In this document: positions 44,525 to 55,189 of the stretch, one piece after another
Layout of the letters: each line of letters opens with the position of its first letter
How positions within the stretch are numbered: the first letter of the stretch is position 1
Assembly: GCA_963682025.1 (NCBI GenBank)
Contig: OY821517.1
Coordinates: 300,828,844 to 300,892,843, forward strand
Reading direction: 5' to 3'
DNA from: Cordilura impudica
Taxonomy: Eukaryota > Arthropoda > Insecta > Diptera > Scathophagidae
DNA length: 64,000 bases
Position numbers and translations under genes: made by a program
The notes under the pieces: generated by a model
Database searches by the model: none
Told to the model about the DNA's origin: nothing
The model's input: the letters and a program-made list of their open reading frames with translations, nothing else

Positions 44525-45015
44525 TTTCGTTGCGCGGAAGCCACGCGCACGGGGAATACAGCTTAGCCAGAATATCGGAATGATCTGAAAATTATATTTT
44601 GACAATTAAAATAAGTTGGAAACTGCTGCGCGGCAGCACTGGTGTGGTTGCCAAATGCGCGGAAGCGGCGCGCGACCGCGGACTCGGACGCGACGGATGC
44701 GGACGCGACGCGCTCTCGGAACACAGCTCAGCTAAAATATCGCAATGCTCTAAAAAATATGTTTTAGGAATTAAAATAAGTTAACGAGAACTAAGCGGCA
44801 GAACGGGTAGTAGCTGCGAGGAAACGGCGCGAGGCGCGCGGACGCGGACGCGGAAGTGACGGATGCGGACGCGACACGCTCGCGGAACACAGCAAAAATA
44901 TCGCAATGATCTGAAAAATATATTTTGGCGATTAAAATAATTTGACAACAACGGCAGCATGGGTCTGGCTGCCAAACGCGCGGAATCGTGCGCGACTCGC
45001 TCGCGGAACACAGTT
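44525..45015 (+). repeat. GC-rich tandem array inside Helitron copy 2
   Basis: Three to four monomers with GCGCGGAAGCGGCGCGCGAC, GGACGCGACGCGCTCTCGG and AATATCGCAATG. It diverges more between monomers than in copy 1 and includes GGACGCGGACGCGGA microrepeats. Confidence 0.85.
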
Positions 45016-45552
45016 TAGTGAAATGTCGTATGATAAATTTTATCTACGTATGTGAAATAATTACCTGTTGATCAAAATAGGCCACACATATACTATAAGC
45101 AGTTGCTTAAAGAAACCTTGCGACACAATATTAAACGTCGCATTAGTCTTTCATTTCTGAAACTTGAATTTGACGTCTCTGCTAAATGATGATAACTTAT
45201 TGAATGAAGTAATTCAATTTTTAAAAGTTGTGATTCCTTTAATTTGCGAACCATTCCGTTATATTTGATGTTTATAAATAAACTGAAAAAAAAAAAAACT
45301 TAAAGCGGTTTCGCAACTTATTTTTGAAGCATTTTTGCTGCAGCTTCTTAAAAAACTTCTAAATTAAAAAATCAAAAAATTTTTAATTGAAATAAAAAAT
45401 GAATTTACTGCCCATACAAATTTTTGGGGAGAAAGTTCATTTTATTGAGGAATTTGTTAATTGGGGACTAAGTCCTCAGCGCCTGGTAAGCATAGTGAAC
45501 CATTTTTCAAGTCAAAGGCCTTTGTATCCCGGGCAAGACCGGGTAAAAACAG

Positions 45553-47394
45553 GTTTTAAATAAAATAATTTGTTCTCTTTATTTTCTGAAAAACTTCAAA
45601 TTTTCATTCAAAAAAAATTATGAAAATTTATATATAAATAACATTCTCATCAAATTGCGTTTATTTATGTAACAATTTTTATGTTCCCAATTCTTAAGTA
45701 TCATTTGAGGTTTTCTAAAATTCATTGAATTTAAATTAATGTTTTCTGTAGTGTGATTCTGTAAATTTCAACGATCCGGCAATCGCAAAATATATCGACA
45801 GCTATTTTTGTTTGCACTAAGGATTAAGTGATTCACTAAGTACATACATCTTAACGACAGTCGACAAATCTATTTTTCTATTTATTTAAATTGTAAACGA
45901 GTGGCATCTCTGTCAAAATATGCGAAATACACAAAGAAGAATATAAAAAAACAAATTACTTCGTGTTTGAAAGGATGGATGATTTTATGTTTATGTTTAA
46001 TATCTTTATTTTTTTACTAATATTTCTGTGTATTTATTTGAAAATGAAATAATGAATTGAATATGCTATTTAATTTTTTTTATTTATATAAAAAGTTTTT
46101 TTTTAATTAAAGCAAAATATTTTCACTATTTTATGATTTTTATTTATGTATGACGACATTTCAACCTAAAAATTTAAGTTTTTATCGATTGAATAAACAA
46201 CACAAAAATGGTTGTCGTTTAGATAACAACAACAGCTGACTTTAACAATAGCGAATATCGTTTAAAAATTTTACTGATAATTTTGCTATTTTCTTTTTTT
46301 AACGATTCGACTATCGTTAAAAGAAGTTACTAAATTGCGGTACTGAAAAGCTATTAATTTCTCCTGAATGTCAATTTTTTTTTTAAATGTAAAAATTTTT
46401 TAAATGTAAACATAGGTATTTGGTGTTTTTTTTTTTTGGAATTTCAATTTGTATTTAACGAATAAAATTTATATATTAAAGATGCAATCGATGTCTTCTA
46501 AATTTTAAAATTATAATTTCTGACGTTTTGATATGATTTTCTGAAATTCAATTAATTGTAATTTATAATTGGAAATTTTCAATTCCAGTTTTTAGAATTG
46601 ATATTTTCTTGAATTTGAATGGAAAATTTAAAAGTGCAATTTTGTATTTATGTGAATAATAATGCTTTAGTAATTATAAACAATTTTTAAAAATTAGATG
46701 TAATATTTTGTAGGTAAAGCAGAATAATAATTCTATATAACTATGTAGAACTGTTTTGAAAGCAAAAACTCATTGATAACTAGGTAACTCTATTTTGTAA
46801 AGACAACAAAAAGTAAATACGCCAAACTTATGTTCATATTTGTAAAAGAATAATGAAAAAACGTATGAAATAAAAGACCAGCCCGTGTATACTCTTAACA
46901 TTGTTCTGTATGATATCCAGTTGAAAATATTAACATTCATGTTAAATTAGAAATAGTTATTGCAAAGCTAATTAGAACAAACAAAAATTGTGGCGCCATC
47001 TACTGTGGCATAGTCACGCTGAGCAAAATGAAGTGACACTGTTAATGCAAAAGAAATGTATATTCCCCACAACAAAATATTGCAGAATTTTATGTAAATA
47101 AAATAATGTACCTATTTTTTTCTAACACGCAGTTATTATGGATATACATATATAGAATATATGTATATTATTTGTATTATTTAATATGTGTATGTATGTA
47201 TGTATATATGTAAATATGTAAATATTACACACAAAAAATACAACATCAAACGTTATTTTTGTGTTTTTCTCTTTAAATAAATTAATACATAAAATTTTTT
47301 TTTTGCTAAATTTACATTTTTTTTTTTTTTTATTAACAACTAGGTATTTTAGCATTATTTGCTTTAGATGCTGGTGAATTTTTGCTCCCTTTAT
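45553..47394. other. AT-rich spacer without recognised features
   Basis: No gene, terminal repeat or RNA recognised. Includes many T/A runs and an ATGTATGTATG-type microsatellite near 47,190. Confidence 0.4.
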
Positions 47395-48092
47395 ATTAAC
47401 TCGTAGTGTCTGCTTGTCGAAAAAATTTTGGATCGATTTGAACCCCTTTCCCGTGACCCAATCGATCTGAAACTTTGCGGGCAGGCTCGTGGCAATAACA
47501 GAAATGATCTAACAAATTTTTTTTGTGATGCCAAAACAATGGAAACTTAAAATTTTCTACCAGAGTTAATAAAAAAAATGTACAAAGTGTTAGTTTTTAT
47601 TATATTATTACCACAACGACCACAAAAGCAACAAGTCCAGCTATGACAACAATATAACATTTAGAATAACAACAAGAACACTATAGAAACATCATATTTT
47701 TCATTTTTTTTTTACTTTTTCAGAGATTTCCGTGGACCTGTTTCACCGATTTTAATCATTTTTGAAATAGAAATCTTCCCATGAATTTGGAGAATCATTC
47801 TCACTAAAAACGATCACCTTAGCTGTCCTATTGAGGGCATGATCGTGACAAGAACAACATAGAAAATTATATTTTTTCAAGACTTTTTTTAGTTCTTCAT
47901 TCAAATCTCGGGCCCTAATCGACCGATTTGGACGAATTTAAATAGCAAACTTTTTAGGATGTTAGTGAATCATTTTTTATGTCAGCGAGCACCCTAGCTG
48001 CCCGATTGATGCCGCCATCGTGATTTTCACAGACGGACAGACGGACATCGCTATATCAACTCCGGTTGTTATAAGGATCACAAATATATATA

Positions 48093-49352
48093 AAGGGTGA
48101 TTTTTTAGCTATTATCTTTTTGGCACACTGGTTTAAACAGCTGACGCACGTTTCGTGCTTTGTTTCATTGTCAAACATCTTCAGTTTGGTCTATAATTTA
48201 ACCACGAATCGTCTTACAAACGAACAACGCTTGCAAGTTATTGAATTTTATTATCAAAATGCGTGCTCTGTTAAGAAAGTTCATCGCGCGCTTCTTCCAT
48301 TTTATGGTCAGTTTAATCGACCCACTGAAGCGGCTATTCGGGCTATTGTGACTAAATTTCGCACCAAATTTACATTGTTGGACATTAAACCACCAACACG
48401 CATACGTAGAGTGCGAACTGAAGAAAATATCGCAGCTGTATCGACCAGTGTTAATGATGACCATCAATTATCGATTCGTCGCCATTCGCGTGGAAAATTT
48501 TGCGGAAGGATTTAGGTGTGAAGCCTTTCAAAATACAGCTGGTGCAAGAATTGAAGCCGAACGACCTACCGCAACGTAGAATTTTTGGTGAATGGGCTCT
48601 TGGAAAGTTGGCCGAAGATCCACTTTTTTACCGAAAAATTGTGTTCAGCGACGAAGCTCATTTTTGGCTCAATGGGTATGTAAATAAGCAGAATTGTCGA
48701 TTTTGGAGTGAATATCAGCCAGAAGTATTGGAAGAGCTACCAATGCATCCAGTCACAGTTTGGTGCGGTTTATGGGCTGGTGGCATCATTGGACCGTACT
48801 TCTTCAAAGATGATGGGAATCGTAACGTAACTGTGAATGGTGAGCGCTACCGAGAGATGATATCCAACTTTTTTTTTGCCCAAAATGCAAGAGCTTGACT
48901 TGCATGACATGTGGATTCAGCAAGACGGTGCCACATGCCACACAGCATGCGCAACAATGGACTTATTGAGAGGCGAGTTCGGTGCACATTTTATTTCACG
49001 TTCGGGACCGGTCAATTGGCCGCCTAGATCGTGCGATTTAACGCATTTAGACTATTTTTTGTGGGGCTATATTAAAGCTCATGTCTATACAGACAATCCC
49101 GCTTAAATTGACGCATTGGAAGACAACATTGAAGCATTTATTCGTGAGATACCGGCCGAAATGTTGGAAAGAGTATGGCAAAATTGGACTAAGCGGATGG
49201 ACCCTTTGAGATTGAAATAATTTGAAATCATCTTCAAACATTAAATTATATGGACCGTACTATCGATTCAAATAAAGATTTCATGCATTTTTCTGAATGT
49301 TGTGTTTTTTTTTTTTGGAAAACTTTCCTATAGCTCTTAAAAAATCACCCTT
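48093..49352 (+). mobile_element. DD41D mariner element in repeat B
   Basis: Termini AAGGGTGATTTTTTAGCTA and, reverse-complemented, AAGGGTGATTTTTTAAGAGC; TA on both sides (48,091-48,092; 49,353-49,354). The termini and transposase are close to the intact element at 30,448-31,753. Confidence 0.92.
48204..49235 (+). pseudogene. DD41D mariner transposase, start lost and frameshifted
   Basis: Aligns throughout with the intact 361-residue protein. The start codon is ACG at 48,204 (TNRLTNEQRL). About 14 codons are missing after SIRRHS near 48,490, shifting the frame to RKDLGVKPFKIQLVQ. A T-run at about 48,871-48,879 causes another frameshift before PKMQELDLHDMWIQQDGATC. A TAA replaces a codon after DNPA (49,104-49,106). 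The first two catalytic motifs (FSDEAHFWLNG; QQDGATCHTA) and LTHLDYFLWG are kept. Confidence 0.92.
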
Positions 49353-49723
49353 TATTTTATGGTGTCCAAAATTTTTTTTTCTAATTATTACAAACGGAAT
49401 GACAAACTTATATATACCCTCTGCACACTGGAGTGGAGGGTATAAAAAACTACGTACTCGTAAGTTCTAAAAAAAAGCAGTCAAGTTTGATTAAATTAAA
49501 TTGCGTTAACACACATTCTGCTATGCCCAATATATTATGCTTTGTCAGTTTTTATCTATAATATTAATAGGCTAGGCGATTTCTTGGGACCAATGTTTTG
49601 TTCAACCGTTTTATCCTGGTTTTAACCAAGCGTATATTATTTGAAAGGTATTTCTTTTTGGCCATTTTGCAGATTTACAGATTTTTAATTTTTTTCCTTT
49701 ATTTTGATTAAATTGCATATAAA

Positions 49724-49909
49724 TTCGCTACTAACACATACATAAAATTACACATATGCTATTTGTGTTTTATTAAATTTGTTAATGTGTTTGTTATCCT
49801 CATTCACAATAATAATAAATCATAAAAGTGTTGGTTTGTGAATTGGCTAAGTTAAAAAATAAAGCTGCCTAGAAATTGCACTCGAATTTCGAGCGCTGGA
49901 ATCCGCTAC
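49724..49909 (+). mobile_element. Helitron family 2, 3' end
   Basis: Second copy of the terminus at 1-331: CTACTAACACATACATAAAA, GTGAATTGGCTAAGTTA, hairpin CTCGA-ATT-TCGAG at 49,881-49,893. The terminal box is CTAC (49,906-49,909) rather than CTAG. The same distance between hairpin and box is kept. Confidence 0.55.
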
Positions 49910-50289
49910 TTTATATAAAAGGAAAGCAAATTAATTAAACAAGTTTTCAGTTTTTTTAAATGGTTTAAAAAATTTTTTTAACATAACTTAATCAATATGG
50001 TCTATAGTTTTGCTATCAAAACTAAGCTAAAACAGTTCAGGGGTTCCGAAATTATAAGTGGTTATATATATACTACTGTATTCAAATGAAAAGGTGACTT
50101 TTGTTATAAATTGAATTTCTTTTACTTATTCTTCCGCATCACAGTAATTTTAATTCACTTATGACGTTTTTCCAATCCTTGATTTTCGGATTAGCCTTTA
50201 GATACCTAACCTTCTAAGCAACCCCTTTAGCATAACCATACGCTGTTACGGCGAGCGCTTTTTGGGATATATAATATCGGTTTAAAATA
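49910..50289. other. non-coding spacer
   Basis: AT-rich; may include the 3' non-coding end of the piggyBac relic. Nothing else recognised. Confidence 0.4.
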
Positions 50290-51134
50290 TATGTTTTTGG
50301 AAATTTTTAAAAAGGCTTTGTAATGCGTCTCTTTTTATAGGAGCAGAGATCGCAAATTCTTCTCTTGTTCATATTTGGGTTTTCTATCGGTTGAAGGTCA
50401 TTGTTGGACGATGGCTGATCTTGATCATGACCTTTAACGTTCTTTAACTATAAAATGTTTATGATGTTGTCTTCCACGTGCATTGGCATTGTTCGAATTT
50501 CCAATGAATTTTGAGCCAGAGCTTTACAAGTTTTGAATGCAGCTTCTTCATAAAATTGCCCCGGGGCATTATTGTAAGTCCTAGTACAGAAACATAGTGA
50601 CATAGATTATGTAGGTATTGTTACACGATATATTTATCATGTCGTAGAAAACACATATTAGTCATCGATTAGTTGTCGGATGCATGACATTACTGAGCAC
50701 ATCTGGTCGAATGTGACTACGCCACCTTTTGTACTTTTATTGAACTCGACCGTACATAGCTTCTTTTTTCGGGATTGACTGAGCCTTCCTTATAGCAAGA
50801 TGATAGTAGATAAATCATTTTTGAGGGTTTAGATGAGATAAAACAAAACATCGATGTATTGGCATTTCGGGATTGATCGTGCTTCACTTCTTCTGCGATT
50901 TCCCTTTTATTATCAACCCAATTCTCAATAACAATTCCCTGGGAATTTTTTCCCTATTCCCTGTTCCCCTATTCTTAATAAAATCTCCCCGTGAATTTTT
51001 CTCTTTTCCCTTTACCCTTATTCTAAAAGAACTTCGAAAATGGGAATTTCTTCCCCGGGAAAAAAGTACCTATTTTGAATGTCAATAAAATGGAGAAAAC
51101 TTTGGGAATAAATCCGCCAAAAAATTGAGAGGGA

Positions 51135-51500
51135 GTGCTGCGAAAAATGTAAGTATTTAATATTTTTATGAAAAATAGTAATATATATCATTAAAAATTT
51201 AAATAATATTATTATGGCATTACTGTTGCTTTCAGATCAAAAGCAACAAAAAAACATAAAACAAATTCATGTTCTTTTGAACACAATGCAAGCCAACCCT
51301 GATATTGCATGCGGGATGTTCAAAGGAAGCAAGGAGGAGCTAAGCCGGGTATGGCGCAATTTGGAGTGGAAATTAAACTCAGCAGGCAATTCAAGTGGGT
51401 TGCTGGCATCACGTAGCTTTCTTCTTGCCATGCTTTGCTCCGTCTTGTCCTGCTGCTGCTCTTCTGCTTCAGCTACCATCAGAAATGCTACACTGAGCAT
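51135..51500 (+). pseudogene. Harbinger Myb/SANT-like gene remnant
   Basis: The frame QQKNIKQIHVLLNTMQANPD continuing IACGMFKGSKEELSRVWRNL, EWKLNSAG resembles the zeste-type Myb/SANT DNA-binding domain of Harbinger accessory proteins, which bring the transposase to the termini. A plausible intron precedes it: donor GTAAGT at about 51,149 and acceptor TTGCTTTCAG at about 51,229-51,238. After LNSAG the similarity stops where transposase-derived sequence begins, so the domain lacks its end. Confidence 0.65.
51376..51500 (-). pseudogene. Harbinger transposase, N-terminal stub
   Basis: From an ATG at 51,500 the minus strand gives MLSVAFLMVAEAEEQQQDKT, then EQSMARRKLRDASNPLELPA. The RR..LRDASNPLELP motif is the conserved N terminus of PIF/Harbinger transposases. 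The frame then runs into the antisense of the Myb exon, so the catalytic part is deleted. Confidence 0.65.
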
Positions 51501-52746
51501 TTTTTGTATTTATTTTAATTTATTAAAGATTTTACTATTAATTTCCACAAAAATTTTTAAATTTGTAAACAAAATAAAACAACTGAAGCAAAACAGCTGT
51601 CTTCGAATAATCGAAATTCTCTCTCCCATATTCTTCTCCACGCCTGTTTAGAATAGAAGGATTTATTCTCCGAAAAAAAAATAAATTCCCCGGGAACTCC
51701 TTTCCTGGGAATATTTAGAATTGGACTGTGTATATATTATATAGAGGTATTGACATAAATGAGTTATCTATGGTAGAGTTTCTGTACTCTCCTAAAGGCG
51801 CACCTCCTGTATGTGTTCCTTTTCAAAGATATGGCGTATAATCGATCATATATCTAGTAACACTGTCGCACATCATTAATAAATTTACGTCATATTTTGC
51901 CGGTTTAATTGGAATGTACATGCGAAATTAAGATCTTCCACGAAATGCCAATAACTGATCATCAATTGTGACGTTTGTTCCAGAAATATAAAGGATCGTC
52001 ATTTTGGCTTAAAATCTAATCATCAAAACGTAGACATCTAAGAAGAAAGTCGCATCTGGTACCGGAATACTCTGTATTGAACAATTTGGCGAGGATCAAA
52101 TGATTATCTTTCAGAGCTGCATTTATAACTAAAAAAAAATACAGCCATGATCTCTTCTTTGCTAGTTTCACACTGTTTAGATTTATTTTGCCCATCGTTT
52201 TACTTCTTCATCGCAATCTTCGAGTTTGTCCACTTTACAATTGATTCTAATATTTGATCAGTCATGAACTACTCAACTAATAATAGTGGATCAGTTATAT
52301 TTATACGGAATGAGCAAGTCTTCCTGCAACACGTACAATGTTCACTGCAACCGTTCTTTTTGAACTGCTCCTTTTGCTTGTCGTCCAAACATGGTGGAAA
52401 CGACTGCGGATCTTTCCTCTTGAGAAGTTAAGATATATGGATTTCTGCCTGGAGACATTTGTGGCTCCAGTGCACAGGTGAGGTTTCGTCTACTATATCG
52501 CTTTCTACGTCAGCCAGCTCCGCATTATCATCTAGCTCGCTATCGCTTCCAATAAGAAATGCAGAATAGATTTCCCAGACAACAGTCGCCTCGATTTAAC
52601 GAAGGTATGTGTTTAGGATTAAAGAGCACACCAATTGGCCTTTAATTTTTGCAATTGTTTCACAACGGTGTCCCAAGAGAGGTCTGTTAAGTTAATTTAT
52701 TAGATGAATATCGCGAAGTCAGTCAACTTTTAAGCCTGCCGATAAA

Positions 52747-53150
52747 CTAGGAAAATGAAGATTGACATAAATATTGAACATACAGTTTGTATTGTATTGT
52801 AAAAAGAGATGTTCGAAGTACTGCGACCGAAGTGATCTCTTGTACTGCCTCTGCTAATAAACTCTCATCCAACCCTGAAGCCCTCAGGAATTCGAGGATG
52901 TTGGTTGGTTCTAGTAATTTTATGTCGCTACCTAGTATTTGGAAAGAGCCCAGGTGCTTTTTTCTTTTATGCATTAACGCTCCACAGTTCACAAGTATGT
53001 ACTCTGGTGATTCGGCTTCCTCATCGCAGAAGCCGCACATGGGGTTGGCTACAATTCCTAACCTGCTCAGATGTTCCCTGAGCCTACAGTGACCAGTTAA
53101 AATCCCGGTATTATTCTCAGACCGTTCTTTGACAACCCAATGCACGACCC
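52747..53150 (-). pseudogene. LINE ORF2 C-terminal fragment
   Basis: 132 residues: NTGILTGHCRLREHLSRLGI, then a zinc-binding cluster CGFCDEEAESPEYILVNC, then a tail to a stop at 52,747. This is the C-terminal end of a Jockey/R1-type ORF2; it lacks the RT domain, so it is a short 5'-truncated insertion. It is a different element from the similar C terminus at 28,746-29,193. Confidence 0.8.
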
Positions 53151-53154
53151 GAAC

Positions 53155-53965
53155 TTACAGTTGGATTGGTTTATAAGGATTCAAAGTTTTTATTTTAATT
53201 TTATGAGTGTGGAACCGCCAAAACAGCATTATATTTCTCAACATAGTCTCTTTCTAGCTCGATATTTTCAGTCCAGCGTTTTCCAATTTTTGTATTCCTT
53301 CCAAATTATAAAATTTCTGAAGGTCCTCGAACTAAGCGTTTGTCTCACTGATGACCTTTTCAGTCGACCCAAATCTCTTACCGCCGCGCCACTTCTTTAG
53401 GTTTGGAGACGCGAAACTGAGGTAGAGGGCTTAATCTGGAGAATATGATGGAAGTGATAGTAAAGCTTAGCTCAAATTACAGATGTTTGTTATAGCGACC
53501 ACACACTTGTAAACCGGTGATTGTCATGATGGAAGAGCACTTTTTTCTTTACAAAATGCGGTTGGCTTCGAACCAGTATCGAATCTGCGCCGCAGACCTT
53601 TTTCGATCCATTTTTCCCAAAAAAACTGTCACCACGTTCACCCAGAAAATTTCACGGTTATGCCAGTTCATTGGTTTCTGGTGTATTCTGATGGATGCAC
53701 GTTTCGTCCAAACGGCACAAAATCTCCTTAGGATTGCGGTTGGACATTGCCAATCATTTCGTTGGAGTAGTCAAACGGATATGCTTGTGGTTCCCATCGC
53801 GCGGATAGCTTTTTAATGTCCAACTATACATGTTAGATGCGATGTGCCCACTCAGTTGAGATACCCTCAGCCGCAGCTACCCTTAAAACTTTATTTTCCG
53901 ATCGTCCAATATCATTCCATGCATTTTATCGACGAACGTTCGGCATCTAAATGGAATTAAATAAA
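53155..53965 (-). pseudogene. mariner transposase relic (DD34D type)
   Basis: Minus-strand fragments in several frames: LAMSNRNPKEILCRLDETCI and HQNTPETNELA (about 53,740-53,650), a region matching KKVLFHHDN (about 53,540-53,520), LSFTITSIIFSRLSPLPQ corresponding to the PPYSPDLAP block (about 53,470-53,415), KEVARR, and ERDYVEKYN near 53,230. At least five frameshifts or stops. Belongs to the classical mariner group rather than the DD41D elements. Old relic. Confidence 0.75.
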
Positions 53966-55189
53966 ACAGTTCCTAAGAAGTTGATGGTGTAGTATCCCTT
54001 TTTCTTTGGTGTCGCTGCATTTTTTTATGCAAAGAATAATGTGTTTTAAGCACTTGAATTTTACTTTTTTAATTTTTGAAAAAATTCCCGAGATTACCTA
54101 CTTTCAATGGCTGTCAAACACAAACTAAATGACACAGCCTGCTTAAAATTTTATAGTAATCTACTAGAAGTTGGTAGTTGACAGAGTCAATATTGATTTT
54201 TAATTAACTACACGGGAAGTAAAATATTTTTGATAACAAAATTTACAGCTTTAATTTCTTTCACCTCAAAAATTAATTTTCACTTTAAATATAGTTTTCC
54301 ACTTTTAAAATTATTTTACCTCTTAAGTAAATTGCCACCTTTTTGTTTACCATAAATATAGTTTTTCAGCTTTAAAAATATTTCCCCTTAATTCAAATCA
54401 TAATATTTCTTTCCCCCATAAACCACATTGTGGAAGATTTTTGGACTCGTTATCTGGGGGGGTGCGAAATTCCAAACCAGGGTGAAAGTACTTGACCAGT
54501 AAAGTCTAATCTGTAAAGGGTTTGGCGTTCTCAGACCAAACATTTTTTTTACCTTTTCTATTTTTGTTTGTCAGCTTTTACTGCGGAACCATTGACGATT
54601 TCTTATTTCATTCTTCTGCAAAAATTGTAGCTAAAGCTTAAATAAATAAATGCTATTAATATATCCGTGTTAAAAATATAATTAAAAACTACTGATGTGT
54701 TTTTGATTTAATAATAAAAATATCACTCTAATAAATACTTAACATACGCCCCGAATACGTTTTTTTTTTAAAGATTTCATTCGATAAAATTAGTTCAACT
54801 TGATTTGCTGAAGCTATTTGCTAAATAATGAATTGAGAAACCATCATGGTTCTTGAGTTTTTCTTTGTAAAAGAAAGGAGATTTTTTTTTTCATATTTCG
54901 ATTGATTGTATAATTTGTGACCTATTTTGTTATCTATATATTGATATCACAGGATTGCTTGTAGTTAAACAATTTCCGAGAAAAGCAAAAAAAAAAAAAA
55001 GAACTCATAAAAAATTTTGCCCATCAAAAATGTATTGTATTTATTGTGATTTTCGATTTTCAATACATAATTAGTAGTGGAATTATTTTAGAACTAAAAA
55101 TATTTAATTAGTATATATTCCATCACTTCCAGTAAAGTGTGACCACCAAAATGATGAAATCTCAGACCTCTCAAACTTAAATTTACCTT
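53966..55189. other. non-coding spacer
   Basis: AT-rich. A stretch at 54,420-54,540 is GC-richer (TTATCTGGGGGGGTGCGAAA) but I recognise no family. No genes supported. Confidence 0.35.

Larger units (their letters stand above)
42914..45552 (+). mobile_element. non-autonomous Helitron, copy 2 (unoccupied for repeat A)
   Basis: Begins TCTATATATATAAAATTC after an A, as expected for a Helitron 5' TC inserted at A|T. It has the same two tandem arrays and tail as copy 1. The 3' stem CCCGG-GCAAGA-CCGGG lies at 45,528-45,543 and the terminus after TAAAAACAG reads GTTTT instead of CTAGT, so the CTRR box is mutated or trimmed. At about 45,290 the A run passes directly to CTTAAAGCGGTTTCGC, without repeat A. 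No coding genes. Confidence 0.72.
47395..49447 (+). repeat. repeat family B, 3' part, split by a mariner
   Basis: Landmarks: GATCGATTTGAACCCCTTTC and CAATCGATCTGAAACTTTG near 47,430-47,475, the module CACAGACGGACAGACGGACA at 48,030, ATCGCTATATCAACTCCGG, then after the mariner TTACAAACGGAATGACAAAC and the end TGCACACTGGAGTGGAGGG then TATAA. The CACT-GG-AGTG hairpin near the end parallels the CCAC-ATA-GTGG hairpin ending family A. Confidence 0.7.
50917..51727. mobile_element. internally deleted Harbinger (PIF) element
   Basis: Termini CCAATTCTCAATAACAATTC on the left and CCAATTCTAAATATTCCCAG on the reverse complement of the right, both followed by CCCGGGGAATT-type subterminal sequence. It keeps the start of two opposing genes: a Myb/SANT (zeste-like) exon on the plus strand and the first codons of the transposase on the minus strand. 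The piggyBac frame continues across it, confirming insertion. The expected 3-bp duplication is not clean. Confidence 0.75.
50290..52560 (-). pseudogene. piggyBac transposase relic, split by a Harbinger derivative
   Basis: Minus-strand order: a charged N-terminal part (about 52,530-52,300), FMTDQILESIVKWTNSKIA, ALKDNHLILAKLFNTEYSGT with CDFLLRCLRFDD (about 52,120-52,015), TIDDQLLAFRGRS (first catalytic D kept), MYIPIKPAKYD, then after a frameshift GGAPLGEYRN (about 51,815). Beyond the Harbinger insertion the frame resumes DNKREIAEEVKHDQ, NTSMFCFISSKPSKMIYLLS (about 50,860-50,815) and TKGGVVTFDQMCSVMSC, where the third catalytic aspartate of GGVDT is V. A cysteine-rich end (RICDLCSYKKRRITK) is at about 50,350. 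Many stops. Family identity is firm; inactive. Confidence 0.88.
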
